A stretch of 64,000 nucleotides of DNA from the NCBI GenBank assembly GCA_902805545.1, contig CADCTD010000007.1:1-64000 (forward strand), in the 5' to 3' direction. The number at the start of each line of letters is the position of its first letter. Within the stretch, counting starts at the first letter, position 1. The DNA is from an uncultured Craurococcus sp. GTDB taxonomy: Bacteria > Pseudomonadota > Alphaproteobacteria > Acetobacterales > Acetobacteraceae. The notes below the pieces were generated by a model. It had not been told where the DNA came from. It saw only the letters and a program-made list of their open reading frames with translations, and made no database searches. Made by a program: the position numbers and the translations under genes. Of this stretch, positions 45,477-53,731 are shown piece by piece.

Positions 45477-46412
45477 TCAGCGCCGCGGCCGGACTTCCAG
45501 CACGGCGCGGGCGATGAGGTCGTCGGCGGCGGGGCGCATCGCCTCCGGGTGCGGCCGGGCCGGGCCGCGCGGGCGGCGCGACCAAACCGTCGCCTCCGGC
45601 ACCTCCACCTGGAAGCCGGCGCGGCGGAAGCGCCCGACCATCGCCGAGAGGCCGAGCCGGTTCACATAGATCCCTGCCCGCCCGACCAGCGGGCTCGCCC
45701 AGAAGCCATCGCTGAACCGCAGATGCTGCAGCCCGCCGCCGAGGTGGTCCTGGAAGTCGATCCGGTGCAGGCCGATGCCGTCCGGCGCCGTCACCCGGCG
45801 GAGCTGGGCGAGCAGCGGCCCTATCTCATCGCGCCGCACATGCTCGAGCACCGCCTCGCTCACGACGAGGTCGATGGCCCCGTCCGGAATGGCGCCGAGC
45901 GCCGAGGGGCCGCCATGCAGCAGCGTCGCATGGCAACGTTGCAGCACTGCCGCGCGGTCGGTGCAGCCGGCGAGGTCCGGCACGGGCACGCCCTGGCTGC
46001 GGGCAAGGGCGGCGACCTGCTGATAGGCGGCCGCCTCGGCCGGGGCGCTGTCGGCCGAGTCAATGAACCAGATGTGTTCCAGCCCGAGCCCGGCCAGCAC
46101 CGGCGCACGCAGCACCATCCGCCCGGGCCCGACCTCGAGGATGGTCCGCGGGCGGCGCCCCATCAGCCGCGTCGCATCGCCGATCCAGGCCGGCGGCGCG
46201 CCGAGCAGCTTCGCCGGGTCGCGCGCGTCATAGGAGGGGCGCGCGAAGCCGAGCGCCCGGGCGCGGGCGCCATGCACCCCGACCGCGGCGAGGCCGAGCT
46301 TCACCCCGAGCTTGATCCACCACGGCACCGGCGCCCCGCGCGAGAGGCCGTGCGGCGCTGGCAGCACGCGCCGGGGCTTGGCCATGTCCTCCGTCTGATG
46401 TTCGGTCGCCAC
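45477..46412 (-). CDS. SAM-dependent methyltransferase-like protein
   Basis: A 311-residue protein with a class I methyltransferase core: motif I TILEVGPGRMVLRAP, an acidic end at DGAIDLVVSEAVLEHVRRDE and a post-core APDGIGLHRIDFQDHL. The N-terminal 60 residues are basic and Pro-containing (PVPWWIKLGVKLGLAAVG), perhaps membrane-associated. The substrate is unknown. The start is uncertain: GTG at 46412 has no ribosome binding site, while ATG at 46385 has GGAGG only 2 bases away. Confidence 0.75.
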   Translation of the reverse strand: MATEHQTEDMAKPRRVLPAPHGLSRGAPVPWWIKLGVKLGLAAVGVHGARARALGFARPSYDARDPAKLLGAPPAWIGDATRLMGRRPRTILEVGPGRMVLRAPVLAGLGLEHIWFIDSADSAPAEAAAYQQVAALARSQGVPVPDLAGCTDRAAVLQRCHATLLHGGPSALGAIPDGAIDLVVSEAVLEHVRRDEIGPLLAQLRRVTAPDGIGLHRIDFQDHLGGGLQHLRFSDGFWASPLVGRAGIYVNRLGLSAMVGRFRRAGFQVEVPEATVWSRRPRGPARPHPEAMRPAADDLIARAVLEVRPRR

Positions 46413-46500
46413 GTTGTTGACCCGATGCTGTCACAGGCTTAGCCCGATAGGGATAGCGCAGAGCGGTGGGGCTTGCCCACCTCAACCGCAGGAGACCGAT

Positions 46501-47679
46501 GTGAATCCCATCGAGCAGATCCGCCAATACCAGGATGAACTCACCGCCTGGCGCCGGGATTTCCATGCCCATCCGGAAACCGGCTTCGAGGAGGTGCGGA
46601 CCAGCGCCCTGGTGGCCAAGCGGCTCGCATCCTGGGGGATCGAGGTGCATCGCGGCATCGGCCGCACCGGCCTCGTCGGCGTGCTGCGGGCAGGCAACGG
46701 CGACCGGGCGGTCGGGCTGCGCGCCGACATGGACGCGCTCGACATGCCGGAGGCGAACGGCTTCGCCCATCGCTCGACCGTCCCCGGCAAGATGCATGGC
46801 TGCGGCCATGACGGGCACACCACCATGCTGCTCGGCGCCGCCCGCTACCTCGCCGAGACGCGCAACTTCAACGGGACCGTCCACTTCATCTTCCAGCCGG
46901 CCGAGGAGGGCCAGGGCGGCGCCCGGGCGATGGTGGAGGAGGGCCTGTTCCGCCGCTTCCCCTGCAACGCCATCTATGGCCTCCACAACCGGCCGGGCAT
47001 GCCGGTCGGGCAATACGGCATCCGCGCCGGCGCGATGATGGCGGGCTGCGCCTTCTTCGATCTGGTGATCCAAGGCAAGGGCGGGCATGGCGCCCGGCCG
47101 GAGAGCACGGTCGACCCGGTGGTCTGCGGCGCCGCCATCGTCTCCGCCTACCAGTCGATCATCGGCCGCAACGTGGCGCCGAACGATACCGGCGTCGTCA
47201 GCGTGACGGGCTTCAGCGCCGGCACCGCCTACAACGTCATCCCCGACCAGGTCTCGCTGCGCGGCACCGTCCGCGCCTTCCGGGCCGAGACCATGGCACT
47301 GATCGAGCGGCGGATGCAGGCGCTCGCCACCAGCATCGCCGAAGGATTCGGGGCCGAGGCGCGGCTCGACTTCCGCGAGGTGGCGGCGCCGGTGGTGAAC
47401 GGCGTGACGCAGACGGCGATGATCGCTGATGCCGCGGCCGCCATGGTCGGCGAGGCGGCGGTCGACCGCAACCGCATCCCAGCCATGGGCTCGGAGGACT
47501 TCGCCTACATGATGGCCGAGGTGCCGGGCGCCTATATCCTCGTCGGCAATGGCGAGGGCGAGGCGGGCGGCTGCGAGGTGCACAACCCGCATTACGACTT
47601 CAACGACGCCGCAATCCCCTATGGCGCGGGCATCCTGGCCGCGGTGGTGGAGCGGGAGCTCGCTCCGATGAAAGGCTAG
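46501..47679 (+). CDS. M20 family amidohydrolase (hippurate hydrolase / aminoacylase-like)
   Basis: A 392-residue M20 zinc peptidase-family protein. Metal-binding motifs are RADMDALDMPE, HGCGHDGHTTMLLGAARYLA and FQPAEEGQGGARAM; the lid domain is at about 180-290, and GSEDFAYMMAEVPGAYILVG supplies the last ligand region. It hydrolyses N-acylated or amidated amino acids. The GTG start has AGGAG 7 bases upstream. It could process products of the carbamoylase/hydantoinase-type enzymes, but it is 30 kb away. Confidence 0.92.
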   Translation: MNPIEQIRQYQDELTAWRRDFHAHPETGFEEVRTSALVAKRLASWGIEVHRGIGRTGLVGVLRAGNGDRAVGLRADMDALDMPEANGFAHRSTVPGKMHGCGHDGHTTMLLGAARYLAETRNFNGTVHFIFQPAEEGQGGARAMVEEGLFRRFPCNAIYGLHNRPGMPVGQYGIRAGAMMAGCAFFDLVIQGKGGHGARPESTVDPVVCGAAIVSAYQSIIGRNVAPNDTGVVSVTGFSAGTAYNVIPDQVSLRGTVRAFRAETMALIERRMQALATSIAEGFGAEARLDFREVAAPVVNGVTQTAMIADAAAAMVGEAAVDRNRIPAMGSEDFAYMMAEVPGAYILVGNGEGEAGGCEVHNPHYDFNDAAIPYGAGILAAVVERELAPMKG

Positions 47680-47759
47680 GCGAGCGCAACGGAACCGGCG
47701 CCGCGGCGTTCGCCAGGGGCGGGCCGATCGAGGCCCGAGGATCACGGAACCGAGGCCGG

Positions 47760-49670
47760 ATGCCCGAACCACGACCAGCCCCAGCGCCCACCCGCGGCCT
47801 GAGCGCGGCAGCCACGCCCGCCTCCGGCCTCCAGATGCTCCAGGGCGCCCTGCTGGTCATCGCGGTGCTCTATTTCGGCCAGGACCTGCTGGTGCCCCTG
47901 GTGCTCTCCGTGCTGCTCGCCTTCGTGCTGGCGCCGGTGGTGCGGCTGCTGCGGCGGGTGCTCCTGCCGCGCTCGGCGGCCGTGGTGGTCAGCGTGCTGC
48001 TGGCCTGCACCCTGATCTTCGGCATCGGCGGGCTGATGGGGCGGCAGGCGACCCTGCTTGCCGAGAACATCCCGACCTATCAGGCGACCATCCGCCAGAA
48101 GCTCTCCGGCCTTCAGGGCGCGAGCAGCTGGATCGACCGGGTGAGCGGCGCCGTCCAGGCGGTCGGCCATGGCATGGGCGGGACAACCGAGCCGCCCACC
48201 GCCCGCACCGCTCCGGAGAGCGATGCCCGCCCGCCCATGCCGGTCGAGATCCGCACGCCGGACCCGACGCCGGTCGACATGCTCCGCCGCGTCGCGGAAC
48301 CGCTGCTCGGGCCGCTGGCGACGGCCGGCATCGTCGTCATCCTCGTGATCTTCATCCTGCTCTACCGGGAGGACCTGCGCGACCGGCTGATCCGCCTCGC
48401 CGGGGCGCGCGACCTGCATCGCACCATGGCCGCGATGGACGATGCGGCCTATCGCCTCTCCCGCTTCTTCCTGGCGCAGACCGGGATGAATGCCGTCTTC
48501 GGCCTCTTCATCGCAGCAGCGCTCTGGATCATCGGCATCCCCAACCCGCTGCTCTGGGGCTTCGTCGCCGGGCTGATGCGCTTCGTGCCCTTCATCGGCG
48601 TCTTCATCACGGTGAGCGGGCCCATCCTGCTGGCGCTGGCCGTCGATCCGGGCTGGGCGACGCTGATCTGGGTGCTGGTGCTGTTCGGCATCTCCGAGAC
48701 GCTGATGGGCCAGGTGGTCGAGCCGATGGTCTTCGGCCATTCCACGGGCCTCTCGCCGATCGCCGTCATCGCCGCGGCGACCTTCTGGACCTGGCTCTGG
48801 GGGCCGGTCGGGCTGCTGCTGGCCGTGCCGCTGACGGTCTGCCTCGTCGTGCTCGGGCGGCATGTGGACCGGCTGGAATTCCTCGAGGTGATACTCGGCG
48901 ACCGGCCGCCGCTCGACCCGGAGGAGACCTTCTACCAACGGGCCCTGGCCGGCGACGCCAATGCCCTGGCCGAACAGGCGGAGCGTTGCCTGACGGAAAG
49001 GCCGCTCGCCGAGTATCTGGACGCCGTGGCGCTCCCGGCGCTGCGCCTTGCCCAGGCGGATGCGGTGCATGGCGCGCTGCGGCCCGAGCGGCGCGAGGCC
49101 CTGCTGCGCAGCGTCGAGCTGCTGATCGAGGATCTGGAGGAGGAGGAGGACCCGCCGCCGCCCGAGGGCGAGGCGCCGCCGGAGGCCATCCCGGCGGCCT
49201 GGCATGTGCCGGGCGCGGTGCTCTGCCTGCCCGGGCGCGGGCCCTTCGATGCGCTGGCCGCCAACATGCTCGGCCAGGTGCTGGCGCGGCGCGGCTTCGG
49301 CGTGCAGGTCGGGGGCGTGAGCGCCGTGCCGGGGGCGCCGCCGCGGCTCATCTGCCTCTGCCTGCTCGAGGGCGGCAGCAGCAGCGCGACCGCCCGCTAC
49401 CTGCTGCGCCGGGCCCGGCGTCGGCTGCCGGGCGTGCCGGCCATCGCCCTCGCCTGGTCGCCGGGCGGGACGGAGGAGAGCGAGGGCGTGCTCGCCAGGG
49501 CGCTGCGGGCGGAGGGCGAGTCGGCGCCGCTGCAGCTGGCGATGAGCCTGACCGAGGCGTTGGACCTCGCGGTGGAGGCGAGCGGCACGGCATCGCCGCC
49601 GGTGCTCACCGCGCCGGCGCCCCGGCCGGAGGCGCCGCCGCCGCTCGGCGTGGCACCAGCCCAGGCCTGA
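47760..49670 (+). CDS. AI-2E family transporter with C-terminal soluble domain
   Basis: A 636-residue protein. Residues about 25-390 form the AI-2E/PerM permease with about eight helices, among them YFGQDLLVPLVLSVLLAFVL near the N-terminus and FVAGLMRFVPFIGVFITVSG in the middle. Residues about 395-470 are helical, and about 465-610 look like a Rossmann-type B12-binding fold (VLCLPGRGPFDALAANMLGQ then VLARRGFGVQVGG). A B12-like fold here may sense or bind ligand without cobalamin. It is larger than the 382-residue relative at 22377, which lacks the soluble domain. Confidence 0.88.
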   Translation: MPEPRPAPAPTRGLSAAATPASGLQMLQGALLVIAVLYFGQDLLVPLVLSVLLAFVLAPVVRLLRRVLLPRSAAVVVSVLLACTLIFGIGGLMGRQATLLAENIPTYQATIRQKLSGLQGASSWIDRVSGAVQAVGHGMGGTTEPPTARTAPESDARPPMPVEIRTPDPTPVDMLRRVAEPLLGPLATAGIVVILVIFILLYREDLRDRLIRLAGARDLHRTMAAMDDAAYRLSRFFLAQTGMNAVFGLFIAAALWIIGIPNPLLWGFVAGLMRFVPFIGVFITVSGPILLALAVDPGWATLIWVLVLFGISETLMGQVVEPMVFGHSTGLSPIAVIAAATFWTWLWGPVGLLLAVPLTVCLVVLGRHVDRLEFLEVILGDRPPLDPEETFYQRALAGDANALAEQAERCLTERPLAEYLDAVALPALRLAQADAVHGALRPERREALLRSVELLIEDLEEEEDPPPPEGEAPPEAIPAAWHVPGAVLCLPGRGPFDALAANMLGQVLARRGFGVQVGGVSAVPGAPPRLICLCLLEGGSSSATARYLLRRARRRLPGVPAIALAWSPGGTEESEGVLARALRAEGESAPLQLAMSLTEALDLAVEASGTASPPVLTAPAPRPEAPPPLGVAPAQA

Positions 49671-49674
49671 GCCC

Positions 49675-50631
49675 TCACACCACGCTGTTGCGGCCCATCT
49701 CCAGGAATTTCTCCCGGCGCCGGGCACGCAGCGTGGCGCCGTCAAGGGCCAGCAGCGGCTCCAGGCTCTCCCAGACCTTGTCGCCGACGGCGGCGAGCGC
49801 CGCCCCCGTGTCGCGATGGGCGCCGCCCATCGGCTCCGGCACCACGGCATCGACCAGGTTGAGGCGGCGGAGATCCTCCGCGGTGAGTTTCAGCGCCTCG
49901 GCCGCGGTCGAGGCCTGCGCCGCGTCGCGCCAGAGGATGCTGGCGCAGCCCTCGGGGCTGATCACCGAATAGATCGAGTGCTCCAGCATCAGGATGCGGT
50001 CGGCGGCGGCCAGCGCGATGGCGCCGCCCGAGCCGCCCTCGCCGATAATGGTGGCGACGAAGGGCACCGGCGCCTCGAGTCCCGCCTCGATGGAGCGGGC
50101 GATGGCCTCCGCCTGGCCCCGCGCCTCGGCCTCGATGCCGGGGAAGGCGCCGGCGGTGTCGACGAAGGACAGGATCGGCAGGCCGAAGCGGCCGGCCAGC
50201 TCGATGATCCGCCGCGCCTTGCGGTAGCCCTCCGGCCGGGCCATGCCGAAATTGTGGAGGACGCGGCTCTCGGTATCGCTGCCCTTCTCCGTCCCCAGCA
50301 CGGCGACGGCGCGGCCGCGGAAACGCCCGAGCCCGCCGACCACCGCCGCATCGTCGGCGAAGGCGCGGTCGCCGGCGAGCGGCGTCCACTCCTCGATATG
50401 GGCGCGGATGTAGTCGAGGCATTTCGGCCGGTCGGGGTGGCGGGCGACCAGGGTCTTCTGCCAGGGCGAGAGCTTGGCATAGGTGGTCTTCAGCAGGGCC
50501 TGCGCCTTGTCGCGCATGCGCGCGACCTCCTCGGCGACATCGATCCCGCCGGCATCGGAGGTCCGACGCAGCTCCTCGATCTTGCCTTCCAGCTCGGCGA
50601 TCGGCTTCTCGAAATCCAGGAAGTGGCGCAT
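49675..50631 (-). CDS. accA: Acetyl-CoA carboxylase carboxyltransferase subunit alpha
   Basis: A 318-residue AccA of normal length: FLDFEKPIAELEGKIEELR at the N-terminus, then RPKCLDYI, NFGMARPEGYRKARRI, FVDTAGAFPGIEAEARGQAE and GEGGSGGAIAL. With AccD it transfers carboxyl from carboxybiotin to acetyl-CoA, the committed step of fatty acid synthesis. It lies 11 bases after xerD, probably cotranscribed. No ribosome binding oddity is seen. Confidence 0.96.
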   Translation of the reverse strand: MRHFLDFEKPIAELEGKIEELRRTSDAGGIDVAEEVARMRDKAQALLKTTYAKLSPWQKTLVARHPDRPKCLDYIRAHIEEWTPLAGDRAFADDAAVVGGLGRFRGRAVAVLGTEKGSDTESRVLHNFGMARPEGYRKARRIIELAGRFGLPILSFVDTAGAFPGIEAEARGQAEAIARSIEAGLEAPVPFVATIIGEGGSGGAIALAAADRILMLEHSIYSVISPEGCASILWRDAAQASTAAEALKLTAEDLRRLNLVDAVVPEPMGGAHRDTGAALAAVGDKVWESLEPLLALDGATLRARRREKFLEMGRNSVV

Positions 50632-50642
50632 GGCGGGCGGGG

Positions 50643-51584
50643 TTAGCCGAAAAGCTGCGAGGGCGGAAGCGGGGGCGGCGGGTCGGCCTCCGCCAGCGGG
50701 TGATGCGCCTCGACCAGGGCCCGCAGCCGCTCCTCCATCACCTTGGTGTAGACCTGGGTGGTGGCGATGTCGGCATGGCCGAGCAGGATCTGCAGGCTGC
50801 GGAGGTCGGCGCCGCGGGCCAGCAGGTGGCTGGCGAAGGAGTGCCGCAGGACATGCGGCGAGACGCGCTCCGGGGCGAGGCCGGCCGCCATCGCCGCCTC
50901 CTTCAGCAGCAGGCCGAGGCCCTGGCGCGTCATGTGCCCGGCCGCGCCGCGGGAGGGGAAGAGCCAGCGGCGGCGGCGGTCGCCGGGGGGTGCCTCCTCC
51001 ACGCCGGCGCGGGCCTCGGCGGCGGCTTCCCGGGCGCGGGCGGAGATGGGCACCAGCCGCTCCCGCCCGCCCTTGCCGCGCAGTGCGATCATCGGCTGGT
51101 CGGCCCGCAGCGCCGAGGCGGGGAGCGTGACCAGCTCCGTCGCCCGCAGCCCGGCGCCGTAAAGCAGCTCGATCGCGGCGACGGCCAGCGGCCCGCGGCC
51201 CTTCGGCAGGCTGGCGGCGCCGGCAAGCAGGGCGGCGACCTCCTCCTCGGCCAGCGGCCGGGGCAGGGGCGGGGTCGGGCGGGGGCCGTCCAGCAGCTCG
51301 GTCGGGTCGTCGGGGCGGATGCCCTCGCGGGCCAGGAATCGGTAGAACTGGCGCAGCGCCGACAGCCGCCGCGCCGCCGTCCGCGGCTTCAGCCCGAGAT
51401 CGGCCAGCGAGCGGAGATAGTCGCTGAGCGGCTCCGGCCCGGCGGCCTCCGGCGCCAGGCCGTGCCGGGCGCAGAAGGCGGCGAAATCCTCGAGATCGGT
51501 CGCATAGGCGGCGAGGGTGTTGCGGGCGGCGCCGCGCTCGGCTGCCAGCATCTCGAGGAAGGCCTCGCGGAGGGCACCGGCCAA
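50643..51584 (-). CDS. xerD: Site-specific tyrosine recombinase XerD
   Basis: A 313-residue Xer recombinase. The catalytic set is complete: Arg147 (GLRATELV), Lys171 (GKGGRER), His244 and Arg247 (HVLRHSF), His270 (LGHAD) and Tyr279 (QVYTKV). It resolves chromosome dimers at dif with XerC and FtsK. A TTG start at 51584 gives the expected short N-terminus (LREAFLEMLAAERGAARNTL) and fits just after the small membrane protein gene; an ATG at 51551 is the alternative. It is a housekeeping recombinase by context (accA on one side, aroKB on the other), not a phage integrase. Confidence 0.92.
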   Translation of the reverse strand: MAGALREAFLEMLAAERGAARNTLAAYATDLEDFAAFCARHGLAPEAAGPEPLSDYLRSLADLGLKPRTAARRLSALRQFYRFLAREGIRPDDPTELLDGPRPTPPLPRPLAEEEVAALLAGAASLPKGRGPLAVAAIELLYGAGLRATELVTLPASALRADQPMIALRGKGGRERLVPISARAREAAAEARAGVEEAPPGDRRRRWLFPSRGAAGHMTRQGLGLLLKEAAMAAGLAPERVSPHVLRHSFASHLLARGADLRSLQILLGHADIATTQVYTKVMEERLRALVEAHHPLAEADPPPPLPPSQLFG

Positions 51585-51588
51585 GGGG

Positions 51589-51735
51589 TCAGCGGGTCTG
51601 GAAGCGGTCGTTCGGCAGCGTGCGCTCAACCGCGGTCGGGGTGGCGGCCGGCGGGAAGGCGCCCAGCGCCAGCAGCCCTGCCGCCACCAAGGCAAGCAGG
51701 ATCACGGCCAGCAGCAGGATGGGGCGGCGGAACAT
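51589..51735 (-). CDS. Small single-span membrane protein
   Basis: A 48-residue protein with one transmembrane helix (RRPILLLAVILLALVAAGLL) and a Pro/Ala then polar tail (VERTLPNDRFQTR). AGGAG lies 11 bases upstream of the ATG. It ends 4 bases before the xerD start. No family is recognised; its position just before xerD suggests cotranscription. Confidence 0.65.
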   Translation of the reverse strand: MFRRPILLLAVILLALVAAGLLALGAFPPAATPTAVERTLPNDRFQTR

Positions 51736-51750
51736 GGGCGGCTGAGCTCC

Positions 51751-51829
51751 TAGAGCAGGATCGCCGGAGGCTGGAACGGCCATAGGCGTGAATCATGCGG
51801 CACGACGAAAATCCAGAGCATGATCGCCG
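51751..51829. repeat. Near-identical 16-bp direct repeats in the xerD-aroKB intergenic region
   Basis: TAGAGCAGGATCGCCG (51751-51766) and CAGAGCATGATCGCCG (51814-51829) share 14 of 16 bases. They lie 63 bp apart in the divergent promoter region of the small membrane protein/xerD and aroKB. Confidence 0.5.
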
Positions 51830-51851
51830 CTCAGCGAGCGGCAGGCATGCT
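51817..51851. repeat. Interrupted inverted repeat upstream of aroKB
   Basis: AGCATG-ATC-GCCGCT and AGCGGC-AGG-CATGCT form a 12-bp paired stem with a 3 by 3 internal bulge and a 5-base loop. It overlaps the second of the two direct repeats. Being in a promoter region, it may be an operator or a dispersed hairpin element. Confidence 0.55.
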
Positions 51852-51926
51852 TTGGGAAGATACTGGCTCCTGTAACGAACCAGGCCCCATCGCATCGGGG
51901 CCGCGGTGTGCTAGCCTCTTGGCATC

Positions 51927-53669
51927 GTGTCGCGCAACACCGCCAACGCCATCGTTCCACAGGGCGCAGTCCAGGCCCGGGATGCTGCCATCTGGACCGG
52001 CCCTTCCGGGCCCGGGCTTCTGCCTGCACGGCGGCCGGAGCGCAGCATCGTGCTGGTCGGCATGCCGGGGGCGGGGAAGACCTCCATCGGCCGGCGCCTG
52101 GCGCTGCGACTCGGCCTGCCCTTCCTCGATGCCGATGCGGAGATCGAGGCGGCCGCCGGCCTGCCCATCACCGACATTTTCGCCCGCTACGGCGAGGCGC
52201 ATTTCCGCGACGGCGAGCGCCGGGTGATCGCCCGGCTGCTGGCCGGCCCGCCGCTGGTGCTGGCGACCGGCGGCGGCGCCTTCGTCGATGCGCGGACGCG
52301 GGATGCCATCCGCGCCTCCGGGGCCGTCTCGGTCTGGCTGCACTGCCGCATGGCGACGCTGCTGAGGCGCGTCGCCGGGCGGGAGCACCGGCCGATGTTC
52401 GTCAATGCCGATCCGGCCGAGGTGCTGGAGCGGCTGATGGTGGCGCGCCACCCCTTCTATGCCGAGGCCGATATCGTGATCGCCTGTTCCGACGAGAGCC
52501 CCGAGGTCACCACCCGCCGGGTGCAGCAGGCGCTGGAGGGCTGGCAGCCCCCGGCCCGGCTCGCGGTCCCGCTCGGCGAGCGGGGCTATGACATCCTGGT
52601 CGGCGAGGGGCTGCTGGCGCGGGCGGGCGCGCTGCTCGCCCCGGTGCTGCCGGCCCGGCGGGTGGTGGTGGTGACGGACGAGGTGGTCGGGCCGCTCCAC
52701 CTGCCGACGCTGCGGGCCGGCCTCGCCGAGACCGGCACCGCCATCCTTGCCGAGATCACCGTCCCGGCCGGCGAGGCGAGCAAGAGCTTCGCCCAGGTGC
52801 AGCACCTGCTGGAGCGGATGCTGGGCGCGGGTGCGGACCGGCGGACGGCGGTGCTGGCGCTCGGTGGCGGGGTCGTCGGCGACCTGGCCGGCTTCGCCGC
52901 CGCGATCGCGCTGCGCGGCCTGCCCTTCGTCCAGCTGCCGACGACGCTGCTCGCCCAGGTCGACAGCTCGGTCGGCGGCAAGACCGGGGTGAACCTGGCG
53001 CTCGGCAAGAACCTGGTCGGCGCTTTCCACCAGCCGCGGCTGGTGCTGGCCGATACCGGCACGCTCGGCACCCTGCCGGGGCGGGAGCTGCGCGCGGGCT
53101 ACGCCGAGGTGGCGAAGCACGGCCTGCTCTCCGGCGAGCGGCTCTGGCGCTGGTGCGAGGCGCATGGGCCCGCCCTGGTCGAGGGCGACCGGGAGGCGCT
53201 GGTGACGGCCGTGCTCGAGAGCTGCCGGCTGAAATCCTCCGTCGTCGCCGGCGACGAGCGGGAGGAGACGGAGGAGGGCGGCCGGGCGCTGCTCAATCTC
53301 GGCCATACCTTCGGCCATGCGCTGGAGGCGGAGTGCGGCTATGGCGGGATGCTGCTGCATGGCGAGGCGGTGGGGGTCGGGCTCGGCCTCGCGGCCAGCC
53401 TCTCGGCGCGCCTTGGCCATTGCAGCCAGGAGCTGCCGGGGCGGGTGATCGCCCATCTCCAGGCCTGCGGCATGCCGGCGCGGATCGGCGACCTGCCGCG
53501 GTCCTTCTCGGCTGCGGCGCTGCTCGGGCGGATGCGGAAGGACAAGAAGGCCCGCGACGGGGCGCTGCGCTTCGTGCTGCTGCGCGGCCCGGGCGAGGCC
53601 TTCACCACCGGCGACGTGCCGCCCGAGACGGTCGAGCGCCTGCTGCTCGACGAGGGCTGCGAGGGCTAG
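51927..53669 (+). CDS. aroKB: Bifunctional shikimate kinase / 3-dehydroquinate synthase (AroK-AroB fusion)
   Basis: A 580-residue single frame joining two shikimate-pathway enzymes. Residues about 35-205 are AroK: Walker A GMPGAGKTS (45-53), DxD at 68-70 and ATGGGAF near 116. Residues about 212-580 are AroB: ALGGGVVGDLAG (311-322), zinc ligands in YAEVAKHG, NLGHTFGHALE and LLHGEAVG. They catalyse steps five and two of chorismate synthesis; separate coupled genes are usual. No stop or frameshift separates the halves. The GTG at 51927 has no clear ribosome binding site, so the start is uncertain; about 35 N-terminal residues before the kinase look unstructured. Confidence 0.92.
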   Translation: MSRNTANAIVPQGAVQARDAAIWTGPSGPGLLPARRPERSIVLVGMPGAGKTSIGRRLALRLGLPFLDADAEIEAAAGLPITDIFARYGEAHFRDGERRVIARLLAGPPLVLATGGGAFVDARTRDAIRASGAVSVWLHCRMATLLRRVAGREHRPMFVNADPAEVLERLMVARHPFYAEADIVIACSDESPEVTTRRVQQALEGWQPPARLAVPLGERGYDILVGEGLLARAGALLAPVLPARRVVVVTDEVVGPLHLPTLRAGLAETGTAILAEITVPAGEASKSFAQVQHLLERMLGAGADRRTAVLALGGGVVGDLAGFAAAIALRGLPFVQLPTTLLAQVDSSVGGKTGVNLALGKNLVGAFHQPRLVLADTGTLGTLPGRELRAGYAEVAKHGLLSGERLWRWCEAHGPALVEGDREALVTAVLESCRLKSSVVAGDEREETEEGGRALLNLGHTFGHALEAECGYGGMLLHGEAVGVGLGLAASLSARLGHCSQELPGRVIAHLQACGMPARIGDLPRSFSAAALLGRMRKDKKARDGALRFVLLRGPGEAFTTGDVPPETVERLLLDEGCEG

Positions 53670-53731
53670 GGCGGGTTGTTCGGTCGGGACAATCACTCCG
53701 ATCGGGCAATTCCACCTGACCGGAGTTTGCC

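Noticed and set aside
50643-51584. Phage integrase / mobile element signal
   Set aside because: The tyrosine recombinase fits housekeeping XerD by context; no attachment repeats or phage genes around.
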